This document shows, in pieces, positions 37,228 to 45,605 of a DNA stretch of 64,000 bases. How positions within the stretch are numbered: the first letter of the stretch is position 1; each line of letters begins with the position of its first letter. Source of the DNA: Arcicella sp034519515 (GTDB taxonomy: Bacteria; Bacteroidota; Bacteroidia; Cytophagales; Spirosomataceae); NCBI GenBank assembly GCA_034519515.1, contig JAXHOK010000051.1, positions 1 to 64,000 of the forward strand. Reading direction: 5' to 3'. A program made the position numbers and the translations under genes. Under the pieces are notes generated by a model. That model was not told the DNA's origin. It made no database searches and saw only the letters and a program-made list of their open reading frames with translations.

Positions 37228-38064
37228 ATGACCGAATATATCCTCAGAATTGATTGCCCCGATGAAAAAGGGCTTGTCCATAAAATTACGGGCGTACTGT
37301 TTTTCAATAACCTCAACATCGAACGAACCGATGAATTTGTGGATGTTGAGAACAATCTTTTCTTTATGCGAGTAGCCTTTTCGGGCGATGCTGACCCTGA
37401 TAAAATTGAAGACGGTTTGAGAGGAATTTTGCCCGATTCTGCCAATATTGACCTCACCGCAAAACAGATTAAAGACGTAGTAATTTTGGTTACGAAAGAA
37501 CATCATTGCCTTTCAGATTTATTAATCAGAAATCAGTTTAAAGACTTACCGTTTAACATTTTAGCGGTCATCGGCAACCACGATGTCCTGCGTGAATTAA
37601 CTAAAAAATTCAATATTCCTTTTCATCATCTCCCTGCCGAAAATATTACTCGGGAAGTTCACGAAAAGCAAATTGAGGAATTAATCAAAAACTACAATCC
37701 TGATTATCTGATACTTGCTAAATTTATGAGAATATTAACGGCTGAGTTTACTTCTAAGTTCAGCAAGAAGATTGTCAATATTCACCATTCTTTTTTACCC
37801 GCATTCATCGGAGCAAATCCTTACAAACAGGCATATTTAAGGGGTGTAAAAATCATTGGGGCAACGGCACATTTTGTAACCGATGATTTGGACGAAGGAC
37901 CGATAATTTTCCAAGATATTACCCGAGTAAATCACACAAAAAATGCCCAAGAAATGGCTCAGGCAGGGCGTGATGTTGAGAAGATTGTACTGGCAAAAGC
38001 CCTGAAATTAGTGCTGGAAGATAGGGTTTTTATTCATGGGAATAAGACGATTATTTTTGAGTAA
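37228..38064 (+). CDS. purU: Formyltetrahydrofolate deformylase
   Basis: Hydrolyses 10-formyl-tetrahydrofolate to formate and tetrahydrofolate, balancing one-carbon pools in the cytoplasm. The ATG at 37228 gives the family-typical start MTEYILRIDCPDEKGLV; the in-frame extension upstream to 37171 is not conserved-looking. Residues 1-85 are an ACT-type regulatory domain. Residues 88-265 are a formyltransferase fold with N184 and H186 in NIHHSFLPAFIGANPY and D222 in DDLDEGPII, the expected catalytic set. Length 278 residues is normal. It overlaps the 3' end of the convergent LytTR regulator by 14 bases. Confidence 0.95.
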   Translation: MTEYILRIDCPDEKGLVHKITGVLFFNNLNIERTDEFVDVENNLFFMRVAFSGDADPDKIEDGLRGILPDSANIDLTAKQIKDVVILVTKEHHCLSDLLIRNQFKDLPFNILAVIGNHDVLRELTKKFNIPFHHLPAENITREVHEKQIEELIKNYNPDYLILAKFMRILTAEFTSKFSKKIVNIHHSFLPAFIGANPYKQAYLRGVKIIGATAHFVTDDLDEGPIIFQDITRVNHTKNAQEMAQAGRDVEKIVLAKALKLVLEDRVFIHGNKTIIFE

Positions 38065-38788
38065 AACTTCCCCTATCAATAAATTCTTTAAAGCCCTTTT
38101 TATACGTATCACTCACGGGCAAGAATACCTCGCCAATTTGCACTTTTTCTCTATCAATGGCATCAATGGCTTCAAACGATACAATAAATGAATTATGAAT
38201 ACGGATGAATTGGGTTTCGGGCAGTTGGGCTTCCAAGGCTTTCATCGTCAGAAGCGACACTATTTTTTGGGTTTTGGTATAAATCCTGACGTAATCTTTC
38301 AAAGATTCTATATACAAAATATCACTCAACCGAACCTTTATTTGCTTGGTGCCGTCTTTTACGAAAATGAAATTTTGCTTGGGTTCAGTTTTTTCAGCAA
38401 CAAGCATTTCAGTGGGTGCGGCTGTCGAAATATTCATCCGCTGATTGGCTTTTTCAACGGCTTTCAAAAATCTTTCAAACGTGATAGGTTTTAGGAGATA
38501 ATCCAAAATATCTAATTCATATCCTTCCAAAGCATATTCAGAATATGCCGTTGTGAGGATAACTAAGGGCTTTTTTTGAAGAATTTTCAGTAAAGTTATA
38601 CCCGTAATTTCGGGCATTTGAACATCCAAAAATAGTAAATCAACCGAATGTTCTCGCAAAAAGTCAATGGCATCCAAAGGATTTGAACAGTCTTTTAACA
38701 ACTGTAAATACGGTACTTTCTCCACGTAAGCAACCATCAGATTACGAGCCAACGGTTCATCTTCAACAATTAAACAAGTTATTTTCAT
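38051..38788 (-). CDS. LytTR-family response regulator
   Basis: A 245-residue DNA-binding regulator. The receiver domain (residues 1-115) has the acidic pair E9/D10, phospho-acceptor D55 in LLFLDVQMPEITG, T80 and K100. The LytTR DNA-binding domain spans about 133-240 (FIFVKDGTKQIKVRL, YIESLKDYVRIYT, FIRIHNSFIV). Its start overlaps the stop of the upstream histidine kinase by 4 bases, so the two are translationally coupled and form a two-component pair. Target genes are unknown. Confidence 0.93.
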   Translation of the reverse strand: MKITCLIVEDEPLARNLMVAYVEKVPYLQLLKDCSNPLDAIDFLREHSVDLLFLDVQMPEITGITLLKILQKKPLVILTTAYSEYALEGYELDILDYLLKPITFERFLKAVEKANQRMNISTAAPTEMLVAEKTEPKQNFIFVKDGTKQIKVRLSDILYIESLKDYVRIYTKTQKIVSLLTMKALEAQLPETQFIRIHNSFIVSFEAIDAIDREKVQIGEVFLPVSDTYKKGFKEFIDRGSFTQK

Positions 38789-39831
38789 ACCAGATTTATG
38801 TTCAATTCAACGGAATATTTATCGTTTTCGTCCTGCACTTTCAACTCATAATTATCGGGATAACTCAACGCTAATCTACGTTGTAAATTCTGCAAACCAA
38901 TGCCAGATTTTTCTTCGTTATTAGTATTTTTCGGAATTTTAGAATTTTCTACTTTGTAAGTACACTGTTTTCCTTCCACATCAATATAAATATTCACCCA
39001 AGCATTTTCGGCATTATTGCTCACTCCGTGTTTAAAAGCATTTTCCAGAAAAGTTATAAAAATTAAAGGTACAATCATTAAGCCATCTGTATGCCCTGTT
39101 ACCTGAAAATTAATCGGAATCTGATTATTCAACCGCAGTTTTTCCAAACTAATATAGTTTTCCATGTACTCAATTTCCTTGCTCATGGGTACGGTGGCAT
39201 GGTTGGAGTCGTATATCATATACCGCATCATCTGCGAGAGTTTAGCAATAACCTCCGTAGTATTGGGCGAATTGGTAAAAGCCAGATAGTAGAGGTTATT
39301 GAGCGTATTGAACAAAAAATGAGGATTGATTTGGGCTTTCAGAAACCGTAATTCTGCCATGAGTTTTTCATTTTCAATCTCCTTCCGTTTGGCTTCCAGT
39401 TCAAACCAGTCTTCAGCAAAACGCAACATTCCTACAAAAATCACAATAAAAAGCGAACCGATATAAGACTGTACCACAAATTTAGTACTGTATAAAAAAC
39501 CCTTATGGTTAAATTCGCCTTCTTCAAAATAAATATACCGTTTCAAGTAAATTAATGCCGTGATTAATACCACAAAAGGAATGATAAACTCGAAGAAGTA
39601 TCGCCAAAATTTTTGACTTTTTAAATAGCGGGGCAAAAAGAAAAAATAATTGAGATAACTCAACGATGCCATCGTACCAATCTGGGCAAAAGCATCCCAA
39701 AAAGCGGTATCGTAATCGGGTTCTTCACCGTGTCTGGAAAAAGTAATTTGATATAAGAAAAACGAAAAATAAACACACCAGAAGGCAAGGTGGAGAAGTA
39801 AAATTCTGTTTCGTTGGATGAAAATATTCAT
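38785..39831 (-). CDS. LytS/YehU-type membrane sensor histidine kinase
   Basis: A 348-residue inner-membrane kinase. The N-terminal half has four hydrophobic segments (about residues 10-28, 48-66, 80-97 and 118-136). Next come a short coiled linker and the His_kinase domain (PF06580 type) with H171 in KAQINPHFLFNTLNNL. A compact HATPase domain follows with LENAFKHG and SGIGLQNLQRRL. It overlaps the LytTR regulator by 4 bases, forming one operon. The upstream region holds a long inverted repeat instead of an obvious operator. Confidence 0.92.
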   Translation of the reverse strand: MNIFIQRNRILLLHLAFWCVYFSFFLYQITFSRHGEEPDYDTAFWDAFAQIGTMASLSYLNYFFFLPRYLKSQKFWRYFFEFIIPFVVLITALIYLKRYIYFEEGEFNHKGFLYSTKFVVQSYIGSLFIVIFVGMLRFAEDWFELEAKRKEIENEKLMAELRFLKAQINPHFLFNTLNNLYYLAFTNSPNTTEVIAKLSQMMRYMIYDSNHATVPMSKEIEYMENYISLEKLRLNNQIPINFQVTGHTDGLMIVPLIFITFLENAFKHGVSNNAENAWVNIYIDVEGKQCTYKVENSKIPKNTNNEEKSGIGLQNLQRRLALSYPDNYELKVQDENDKYSVELNINLV

Positions 39832-39861
39832 ATTTTAATTTGATGAGAGAGAGATAAATAT

Positions 39862-39980
39862 TGTCATTCCAACTGTGCGTCCCAGACGAAGGAGGGAACT
39901 GATTTATATATTTAAAAATGTACTTTCGAGTCTTTGAGTTCAGTTCCCTCCTTCGTCTGGGACACACAGTCGGGATGACA
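39862..39980. repeat. 119-bp MITE-like inverted repeat
   Basis: Two 41-base arms (39862-39902 and 39940-39980) match with three mismatches and enclose 37 bases. The arms run from TGTCAT at the outer ends to GAAGGAGGGAACTGA inside. Sequences of the GTCATCCCGACT...GAAGGAGGGA type are dispersed repeats in many Bacteroidota genomes. It sits upstream of the kinase gene and encodes nothing. Confidence 0.8.
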
Positions 39981-40102
39981 GCACTTTCATTTTCTATCCT
40001 CAAAGGACCGCAAAAATTATTAATAAATATAATCTCCTGTTCCTACTTAGCCCATTTTACGATGATTTTCTACAATTCGTCCATTCTTACCGATGGTTTA
40101 GC

Positions 40103-40180
40103 CTGAATATTCGACAAGTCGGAAATAGAGAGAACTTCGCCTGATTGTCGAGTGCAACCACCCGGTGGTCTAATATTCAG
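40103..40180. repeat. 78-bp structured inverted repeat
   Basis: Outer arms CTGAATATT/AATATTCAG, then CGACAA/TTGTCG, and an inner ACCACCCGGTGGT hairpin. It could be a small mobile palindrome or a structured RNA. The rest of 39832-40443 shows no gene. Confidence 0.45.
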
Positions 40181-40443
40181 AATTAATCCAAATTTAAGTC
40201 TTTACTTTACACCATTAATCTTATCACTCTGAGATGATTCATCAAAATTTCAATTTACATCAACCCTCAGAACGTTAATCATATTATTAATTGATGACCT
40301 ATGAATACCGTAATAATCAATATATCAAGAACTTATAATTCATAATTTATCGTTTACTATTTACAAAGTGAACGTAAAATTATGGTTACATTGCCCAAAT
40401 TTTGATTTCATTTTAAACTATCACAAGAACAAAATAAACAAAC

Positions 40444-41622
40444 ATGAAAAAATTACTGTATATCATCGTTTCGATTGCCTTATCCATCATTGCAAATTTA
40501 AAGACCTTTGCCAAACCTATTTTAGACGATACCACCAAGGCTTACTCCATGCCATTCTTAGTCAGAACGCCCCAAAATGAGGTTTTACTGACTTGGATGG
40601 AGAAAGACAATGCGGGTAAATCGTCCTTCTGTTTGGCTTTTTCAAAAGATAATGGCAAAACTTTTGAAGATAAAAAAGTCATTTATTCGGGCATGGGCGT
40701 AAGTAGTAGTCGCTTGATGCGGGCTAAATTATTGACCAAAAAAGACGGTTCATTAGTGGCTGTTTTCTCGAACCGTCCCGAAACTTCAACCCCTGGCGTG
40801 GGCAGACGGGCGGCTGAAATCGTTTATTGTGTTTCTAAAGACAAAGGCAATACTTGGACGACTCCGCAAGCCGTTGATAATGACCCCACTAAGGGCATTA
40901 TGAGAGGTTTTTTTGATGCCGTTTTGATGGCAAATGACGAAGTGGCAGTAGCGTATTTGAAAGATGTAAAAAACAGCACCAAGCACGAAGAGCGTGATTT
41001 GCGTTTGGCGATTACCAAAAACGGAATCTTCCAAGACGAAAAATTGATTGACCCCGTAGTCTGCGACTGTTGTAATATCTCGATGCTTTTGGATGCTAAT
41101 GGAGCCTTGAATATTTATTACCGAGATAATAATAATGACATCCGAGACATTGCCAAAATCATTTCTACTGATAATGCTCAAACTTTCTCGAAACCACAAA
41201 TTTTGTATAATGATAATTGGCAAATAAACGGTTGTCCTCACAACGGAGCAACGGCGGGTGTATTTGGTAATAGTTCGCTAATTGCCTGGTTTTCAGGCAC
41301 AACCAATCAACCAGGCATTCGTTTGGTAACACAAGAAGGCAAACAGCTTTTTGTGTTGGATGCTTCGGCAAAAAATGCTTATCTATCAAGTGCCAATCAA
41401 GATGCAGCTTTATTTTGGGAGCAAAATCAGGAAGGTAACATTTCTAAAATAGCTTACCGCAAGGTCAGTAAAGATAAAGTTTCGGAGACTTTATTAGTAA
41501 ATGATTCAGCAAACGGTATCAATCCAACGGGTTTAGTGCTTGATAACCAGATAGTTGTAGCGTATGAAATCAAACAGGCTAATAAAAAGAATACCATTAA
41601 AGTAGAATCTTTGAGTTTGTAA
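40444..41622 (+). CDS. Exported Asp-box (BNR/sialidase-fold) protein
   Basis: A 392-residue protein with a signal peptide (about residues 1-23, ending TFAK). It has at least three Asp-box motifs, SKDNGKTF (67-74), SKDKGNTW (131-138) and STDNAQTF (241-248), which mark a six-bladed sialidase-type propeller. A CDCC cluster at 207-210 and a later NGCPHNGA form a conserved-looking cysteine patch. Automated annotation would call it exo-alpha-sialidase, but I do not see the full Arg triad context or an FRIP motif, so sialidase activity is unproven. It is followed by a hairpin terminator and stands alone. Confidence 0.8.
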   Translation: MKKLLYIIVSIALSIIANLKTFAKPILDDTTKAYSMPFLVRTPQNEVLLTWMEKDNAGKSSFCLAFSKDNGKTFEDKKVIYSGMGVSSSRLMRAKLLTKKDGSLVAVFSNRPETSTPGVGRRAAEIVYCVSKDKGNTWTTPQAVDNDPTKGIMRGFFDAVLMANDEVAVAYLKDVKNSTKHEERDLRLAITKNGIFQDEKLIDPVVCDCCNISMLLDANGALNIYYRDNNNDIRDIAKIISTDNAQTFSKPQILYNDNWQINGCPHNGATAGVFGNSSLIAWFSGTTNQPGIRLVTQEGKQLFVLDASAKNAYLSSANQDAALFWEQNQEGNISKIAYRKVSKDKVSETLLVNDSANGINPTGLVLDNQIVVAYEIKQANKKNTIKVESLSL

Positions 41623-41637
41623 GTTGATTTTGCTCAC

Positions 41638-41681
41638 GGAAGGCTTCGGATTGGGCATCCCCCTTTCAAACGAAGCCTTCC
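41638..41681 (+). terminator. Hairpin terminator after the Asp-box gene
   Basis: A perfect 11-bp stem GGAAGGCTTCG/CGAAGCCTTCC with a 22-base loop. The loop contains GGATTGGGCATCC, similar to the family I palindrome core found inside the giant gene. Confidence 0.65.
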
Positions 41682-41735
41682 TTACTTTCCATCAAATAGT
41701 CTAATTTTAAATTATTTTCCAACCAATAAAATAAC

Positions 41736-41842
41736 GGAACTATGTACTATTTGGCGGAGTTATAAAAACCAATTTTAGCGAAATATAACTAACTGATAAT
41801 CAGATTTTTAATCAATATTTCCGCCAAATAGTACATAATTCC
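41736..41842. repeat. 107-bp inverted repeat upstream of yceI
   Basis: Arms of 23 bases (41736-41758 and 41820-41842) with one mismatch, carrying TATGTACTATTTGGCGGA, enclose 61 bases. The right arm ends 17 bases before the yceI ATG, so it lies in the promoter/leader. Confidence 0.75.
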
Positions 41843-41859
41843 ATTAAATAATTAAACAG

Positions 41860-42422
41860 ATGAAAAAATTACCTTTATTTTCGCATTTTTATTCGTGGCA
41901 GCCACCAGTTTTGCCCAAAAATGTTCGGTGGACAAAGCTCACTCTAAATTAGTTTTTACGGTAACTCACCTACTAATTTCAGAAGTGGACGGCACTTTCA
42001 AAAGTTTCGATGCCAGCGTTACTTCTTCAAAAGAAGATTTCTCAGATGCCGTTTTTGAACTAACTGCCAACATGAAAGGCGTTACCACAAACAACGAAAT
42101 GCGTGATGGGCACCTTCAAAAGCCAGATATGTTCGATACTGAAAAGTTTGGAACAATGACTTTCAAAAGCACATTTATCAAGCCAGCAGGAGCAAACAAA
42201 TTTAAAGTAATGAGCGATTTGACCATGAAAGGCGTAACAAAACCCGTAACTCTTGACTTGACCTTAATCGGCAAAGGTAAAAATCGTCAAGGCAAAGATT
42301 TGGCAGGTTTCAAAGCTACTGGCACTATCAAACGTACAGATTTTGGCGTAGGTGCTATGCCAGCGGGCGTGGTGAGTGAAGAAGTTGAATTGCGTGCAAG
42401 CGGTGAGTTTGTAAAGCAATAA
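41860..42422 (+). pseudogene. yceI: YceI-family periplasmic protein with a frameshift in the signal peptide
   Basis: The body (from codon 41895 on) is a complete YceI-like lipocalin-type domain: CSVDKAHSKLVFTVTHL, VDGTFKSFDASV, MFDTEKFGTMTFKS, DLTMKGVTKPVTLDL, then FKATGTIKRTDFGVG. The natural start ATG at 41860 is followed by six A residues and is out of frame with the body. One extra A would give MKKITFIFAFLFVAATSFAQ, a perfect signal peptide joined to it. The body's own frame has a TAA at 41853-41855 and no ATG before it. Either this is a real frameshift (or a sequencing indel in the A run), or translation uses slippage or the weak GTG at 41895. YceI proteins bind isoprenoid-type lipids in the periplasm. 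Confidence 0.8.
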
Positions 42423-42440
42423 GATTTCGATATAATCAAA

Positions 42441-42474
42441 CAAAAAGAGCCATCCGAAAGGTTGGCTCTTTTTG
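42441..42474. terminator. Bidirectional terminator between yceI and the LytTR gene
   Basis: A 15-bp stem (42441-42455 and 42460-42474, one mismatch) with a GAAA tetraloop; it carries A-rich and T-rich flanks for both converging genes. Confidence 0.88.
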
Positions 42475-42483
42475 TTTGAATTA

Positions 42484-43197
42484 TTATTTAAAAGATAACA
42501 CTTTCTCAACTTCCTCTCTGTACGAAAGTCCCATTGGAATTTTGATATTTTCTAAAATAATTTGCTTAGTGGAAATACCCACAATCTTATTTTTAGCCAC
42601 CAAATATGACTTATGAATTCGCAAGAAATAATTACTGGGAAACTTATTTTGAAGTTCGGAGATAGATTCGCTAATTAATGTGTATTTTTCAGACGAAGTA
42701 TAAACCTTTGAAAATGAAGCCAATGCCTCCACATAGAGAATTTCATCAACATTAAATTTTAATAATTCTCGACCAGATTTCAAGAAAATAAACTCTTCAG
42801 AAACAGTTGATTTAACATCATATCTCGCCCTCAATTGAACCATCTCCATTGCCCTATTGACGGCTTTTAGAAAACGCTCGAATCCATAGGGTTTTTGTAA
42901 ATAATCTGTTACTCCAACTTCAAAAGCACCGAGCGAATATTCCGCATGAGCCGATATCAAGATAGTCTGCGGAATTATTTTTAAGGCTTTTAAAAATTCT
43001 ATTCCAGTCATTTCAGGCATTTCAACATCCAAAAAGAGAATATCAATGGACGCTTCATTCAATACAGTCAGGGCATTAATTGGACTATCGAAAGAGTTTA
43101 CTAATTCCAGATTTGGAATCTTTTTCAGATGGCTCTTTAAGATTTTTCTGTCCACTTTTTCATCGTCAATAATAACACATCTATAAACTTGTTTCAT
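42484..43197 (-). CDS. LytTR-family response regulator (no adjacent LytS kinase)
   Basis: A 237-residue regulator with a receiver domain (D11/D12, phospho-acceptor D57 in ILFLDVEMPEMTG, ISAHAEYS, YLQKP) and a LytTR DNA-binding domain (about 128-235; FLKSGRELLKF, YVEALASFSKVY, FLRIHKSYLV). It resembles the regulator at 38051 in layout, but no LytS-type kinase is adjacent. The divergent gene 490 bases away encodes a HisKA-type kinase, which may or may not be its partner. Confidence 0.92.
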   Translation of the reverse strand: MKQVYRCVIIDDEKVDRKILKSHLKKIPNLELVNSFDSPINALTVLNEASIDILFLDVEMPEMTGIEFLKALKIIPQTILISAHAEYSLGAFEVGVTDYLQKPYGFERFLKAVNRAMEMVQLRARYDVKSTVSEEFIFLKSGRELLKFNVDEILYVEALASFSKVYTSSEKYTLISESISELQNKFPSNYFLRIHKSYLVAKNKIVGISTKQIILENIKIPMGLSYREEVEKVLSFK

Positions 43198-43525
43198 GGG
43201 TCTTTCGGCATTTATAACGATTAAATATCAAACGTTACGAAGAGTTTTAGTTTACGAATTTAATTTATAAAGAAGAAAATATCTTGATGTGAATAACAAA
43301 GATAGAAAAAATGGCGTAATGATGGGGGAATAACCAAAGTAAATTTACATTTCAGCAATCATTATCGAAGGTATCGCAGGTTTCATCAATTAATTTCACG
43401 TTTAGTGAAAGTTTATTAACTCACAAAATCACATACCCCACAGCTTAGCTATTTTTGTGGTTCAATGTAAAATTAAGTCCTGTTATTTGTGCAAATTAAT
43501 ATAGCAAGCTAATAGGGTTAAAATT

Positions 43526-43533
43526 TATATTTG
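43526..43533 (+). promoter_or_regulatory. Possible Bacteroidota -7 element
   Basis: TATATTTG fits the TAnnTTTG consensus for Bacteroidota sigma-A promoters. No convincing -33 TTG was found. A hairpin follows 17 bases downstream. Confidence 0.3.
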
Positions 43534-43550
43534 GTGTGTTAGTGATATGG

Positions 43551-43581
43551 AAAAGGTACAGAAAATTTCTGTGCCTTTTTT
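43551..43581 (+). terminator. Attenuator-like hairpin before the histidine kinase
   Basis: AAAAGGTACAGAAA pairs with TTTCTGTGCCTTTT and is followed by T residues. It lies about 105 bases before the kinase start with no plus-strand gene upstream, so it may be a leader attenuator. The rest of 43198-43685 shows no gene I can support. Confidence 0.5.
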
Positions 43582-43685
43582 GTGTTATTTCCTTTTGGGA
43601 AGGGTTTGCCAAGATTTAAGGTTTGGAAAGGTTAACTTTGTCTCGCTAACGGAAAAATTAATCAGCTTTAACCGTAAATTTGATT

Positions 43686-45305
43686 ATGTCTATTTCAATG
43701 AAATCGTCCATGCTAAAAATTACTTCAAAAAGAATATTTCCTAAGAAAACTTTTAAAATTACTGCCTTCACTATTAGTCTATTGCTCATAGTTAAGCCAG
43801 CACTTTTTGCCCAAACTCCATCTAAAGTATTGTCGGGAGGGTTCATCGAAATGCTCATTGAAAGTAATCTGACAAAATTTATTTATACAGTATCATTTGG
43901 TTTTTTTGTCGGACTCAGCACCGTTTGTGCCATTTCATACCTTTTCTTTAGACGTTACAACATCATTTTATGGTTCTTCAACTTATCACTTTCTCTCGCA
44001 GTAGCCTATATAGGCGGACTGATGCCCTATTATTTTCACAATATTTTTATGGGTCCTTTCTTTTTTGGAATCAATAATATTGTTCACCTCAATGTTATAT
44101 TTTGCGGATATAGAATTATTCAAGATATTACAGGATACAAAAGTCCTCCTTATTTTAGTAAATTATCAGCATGGGCAACGTTTGCATTGATATGCTCCAT
44201 ATTGAGTCATTTCATCGAAAAAGGCGACTACATCGTTCCCTTCCAATTTGCTTTTTTACTTGCTTGTTTAGTATTGATGCATGGATGTTATTTAATGCTC
44301 AATAGAGCCGCAAATGAGAATATACTGGACAAAATTTTTGTCAAAAATATTATAGTTCTGTCTTTAATTTCTTGCATAAAGGCATTCCCAATCATTGAAG
44401 AGTACACAGAGATTTTGTTCGATTTGAGGTTACTAAATGATATACTCTTGCCCTTAGCTATCTCTACGTTTCTTGCTTTGATATTTGTAAAGAACATGAA
44501 AAACCATACTTTAAAACAGGAAGAAGTTAGGACCTTAATTCTTGAAAAACAAGCCATTCTCGAAACTCAAAATGAATACTTAGCCAAACAAGTAGCTCAA
44601 CAAACCTCCGAACTAAAAGCCCTCAATTCCACCAAAGATAGACTGTTTTCCATCATCGGACACGATTTGCGAAGCCCCATTGCATCCCTAAAAGGTATAT
44701 TATTGTTGCTGGATAATCAGCAACTTAGTCGAGAAGAATTTAATGAATTATTACAACATTTACAAAAAAATGTGGATAACGTACACGGAATGTTAGAAAA
44801 TCTACTACAATGGTCAATGAGCCAAATGAAAGGAATGAAACCTAATTTGAAATCTTTTGACATAAATGATATTATTGAACAAACGGTAGAACTTTTCAAA
44901 GACGTAGCCAAACAAAAACAAATCAATTTGCAGATGGATATTTCAGAAAATTTGATGGTATTTGCTGATGAAAATCATATAAAAGCAATCATTAGAAACC
45001 TTGTAAACAACGCCTTGAAATTTACTCCAAAAAATGGGCAAGTATCCATTAGCAGTAAGTTTAAAAATAACTATGTTGTATTACAGATTACCGACTCAGG
45101 CATTGGTATAAATAGTGATGAAATGCAGTTGATTTTTACAAATCCAAAACTAAAACAAGGCACATCGGGAGAAAAAGGAACAGGATTGGGCTTGATTCTG
45201 TGTAAAGATTTAATCAAACAAAATTACGGAGAAATCACTGTTAAAAGTGAGTTGGAAAAAGGTACAACTTTTAAAATCTTGATACCTCAAAAGGCTGAAT
45301 ATTAA
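43686..45305 (+). CDS. Membrane-bound HisKA sensor histidine kinase
   Basis: A 539-residue kinase. The ATG at 43686 is preferred over the in-frame TTG at 43680. After a signal-like segment (ITAFTISLLLIVKPALFAQ) there are about seven hydrophobic helices up to residue 270, then a coiled coil (about 275-318). The HisKA H-box is FSIIGHDLRSP (H326), and the HATPase has N-box NLVNNALKFTP, DSGIGI and GTGLGLILCKDL. No receiver domain or PAS domain is visible. Its ligand and partner are unknown; the divergent LytTR regulator is the nearest candidate. Confidence 0.9.
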   Translation: MSISMKSSMLKITSKRIFPKKTFKITAFTISLLLIVKPALFAQTPSKVLSGGFIEMLIESNLTKFIYTVSFGFFVGLSTVCAISYLFFRRYNIILWFFNLSLSLAVAYIGGLMPYYFHNIFMGPFFFGINNIVHLNVIFCGYRIIQDITGYKSPPYFSKLSAWATFALICSILSHFIEKGDYIVPFQFAFLLACLVLMHGCYLMLNRAANENILDKIFVKNIIVLSLISCIKAFPIIEEYTEILFDLRLLNDILLPLAISTFLALIFVKNMKNHTLKQEEVRTLILEKQAILETQNEYLAKQVAQQTSELKALNSTKDRLFSIIGHDLRSPIASLKGILLLLDNQQLSREEFNELLQHLQKNVDNVHGMLENLLQWSMSQMKGMKPNLKSFDINDIIEQTVELFKDVAKQKQINLQMDISENLMVFADENHIKAIIRNLVNNALKFTPKNGQVSISSKFKNNYVVLQITDSGIGINSDEMQLIFTNPKLKQGTSGEKGTGLGLILCKDLIKQNYGEITVKSELEKGTTFKILIPQKAEY

Positions 45306-45321
45306 AAGTATCCAGCCTTTG
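45288..45321 (+). terminator. Weak hairpin overlapping the kinase stop
   Basis: CAAAAGGCTG and CAGCCTTTG form a 9-bp stem with one bulge around the stop codon; there is no long T run after it. Confidence 0.4.
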
Positions 45322-45355
45322 TAAAATTTATTTTAGAATTGCACTTTACAGTGAT

Positions 45356-45481
45356 TTAGCATTTATTTTTCTTCGGAATAAAATCACTTAATGGGTCGTC
45401 TTCGGTAGCTTTTCCTCTGAAAGATGTAATCATTAAAAACATTAATAATAAAATTCCTAAGAGAATAATAATCTGTATCAT
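45356..45481 (-). CDS. 41-aa single-pass membrane protein
   Basis: The frame is MIQIIILLGILLLMFLMITS, then a polar tail FRGKATEDDPLSDFIPKKNKC. It has one N-terminal transmembrane helix followed by a charged segment, a layout common among tiny Bacteroidota membrane proteins. It is transcribed opposite to the kinase and toward it, with about 50 bases between the two stop codons. Function is unknown; coding status rests on composition only. Confidence 0.5.
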   Translation of the reverse strand: MIQIIILLGILLLMFLMITSFRGKATEDDPLSDFIPKKNKC

Positions 45482-45605
45482 AGTAAAATTTCGAGTTAGT
45501 TAGACTTCAAAGTTAATCAAAATACAATTACGGAAGTTTCAGTAGCCTTCCTCAATCATTAAATAGCATAATTATCTAACGAAATCAAAATCTAACCATC
45601 AAACA

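Noticed and set aside
37140..37506. Two 105-codon minus-strand frames over the purU start
   Set aside because: They are complementary to the well-supported purU ACT domain.
39725..40003. 92-codon minus-strand frame upstream of the LytS-type kinase
   Set aside because: Runs through the inverted repeat at 39862-39980 and overlaps the kinase gene out of frame.
40444..41622. Calling the Asp-box protein a true sialidase
   Set aside because: Only Asp-boxes are visible; the catalytic Arg/Tyr/Asp context could not be identified, so the enzyme name is not supported.
43547..43744. 65-codon plus-strand frame before the kinase
   Set aside because: It contains the attenuator hairpin, has no protein-like pattern and overlaps the kinase start in another frame.
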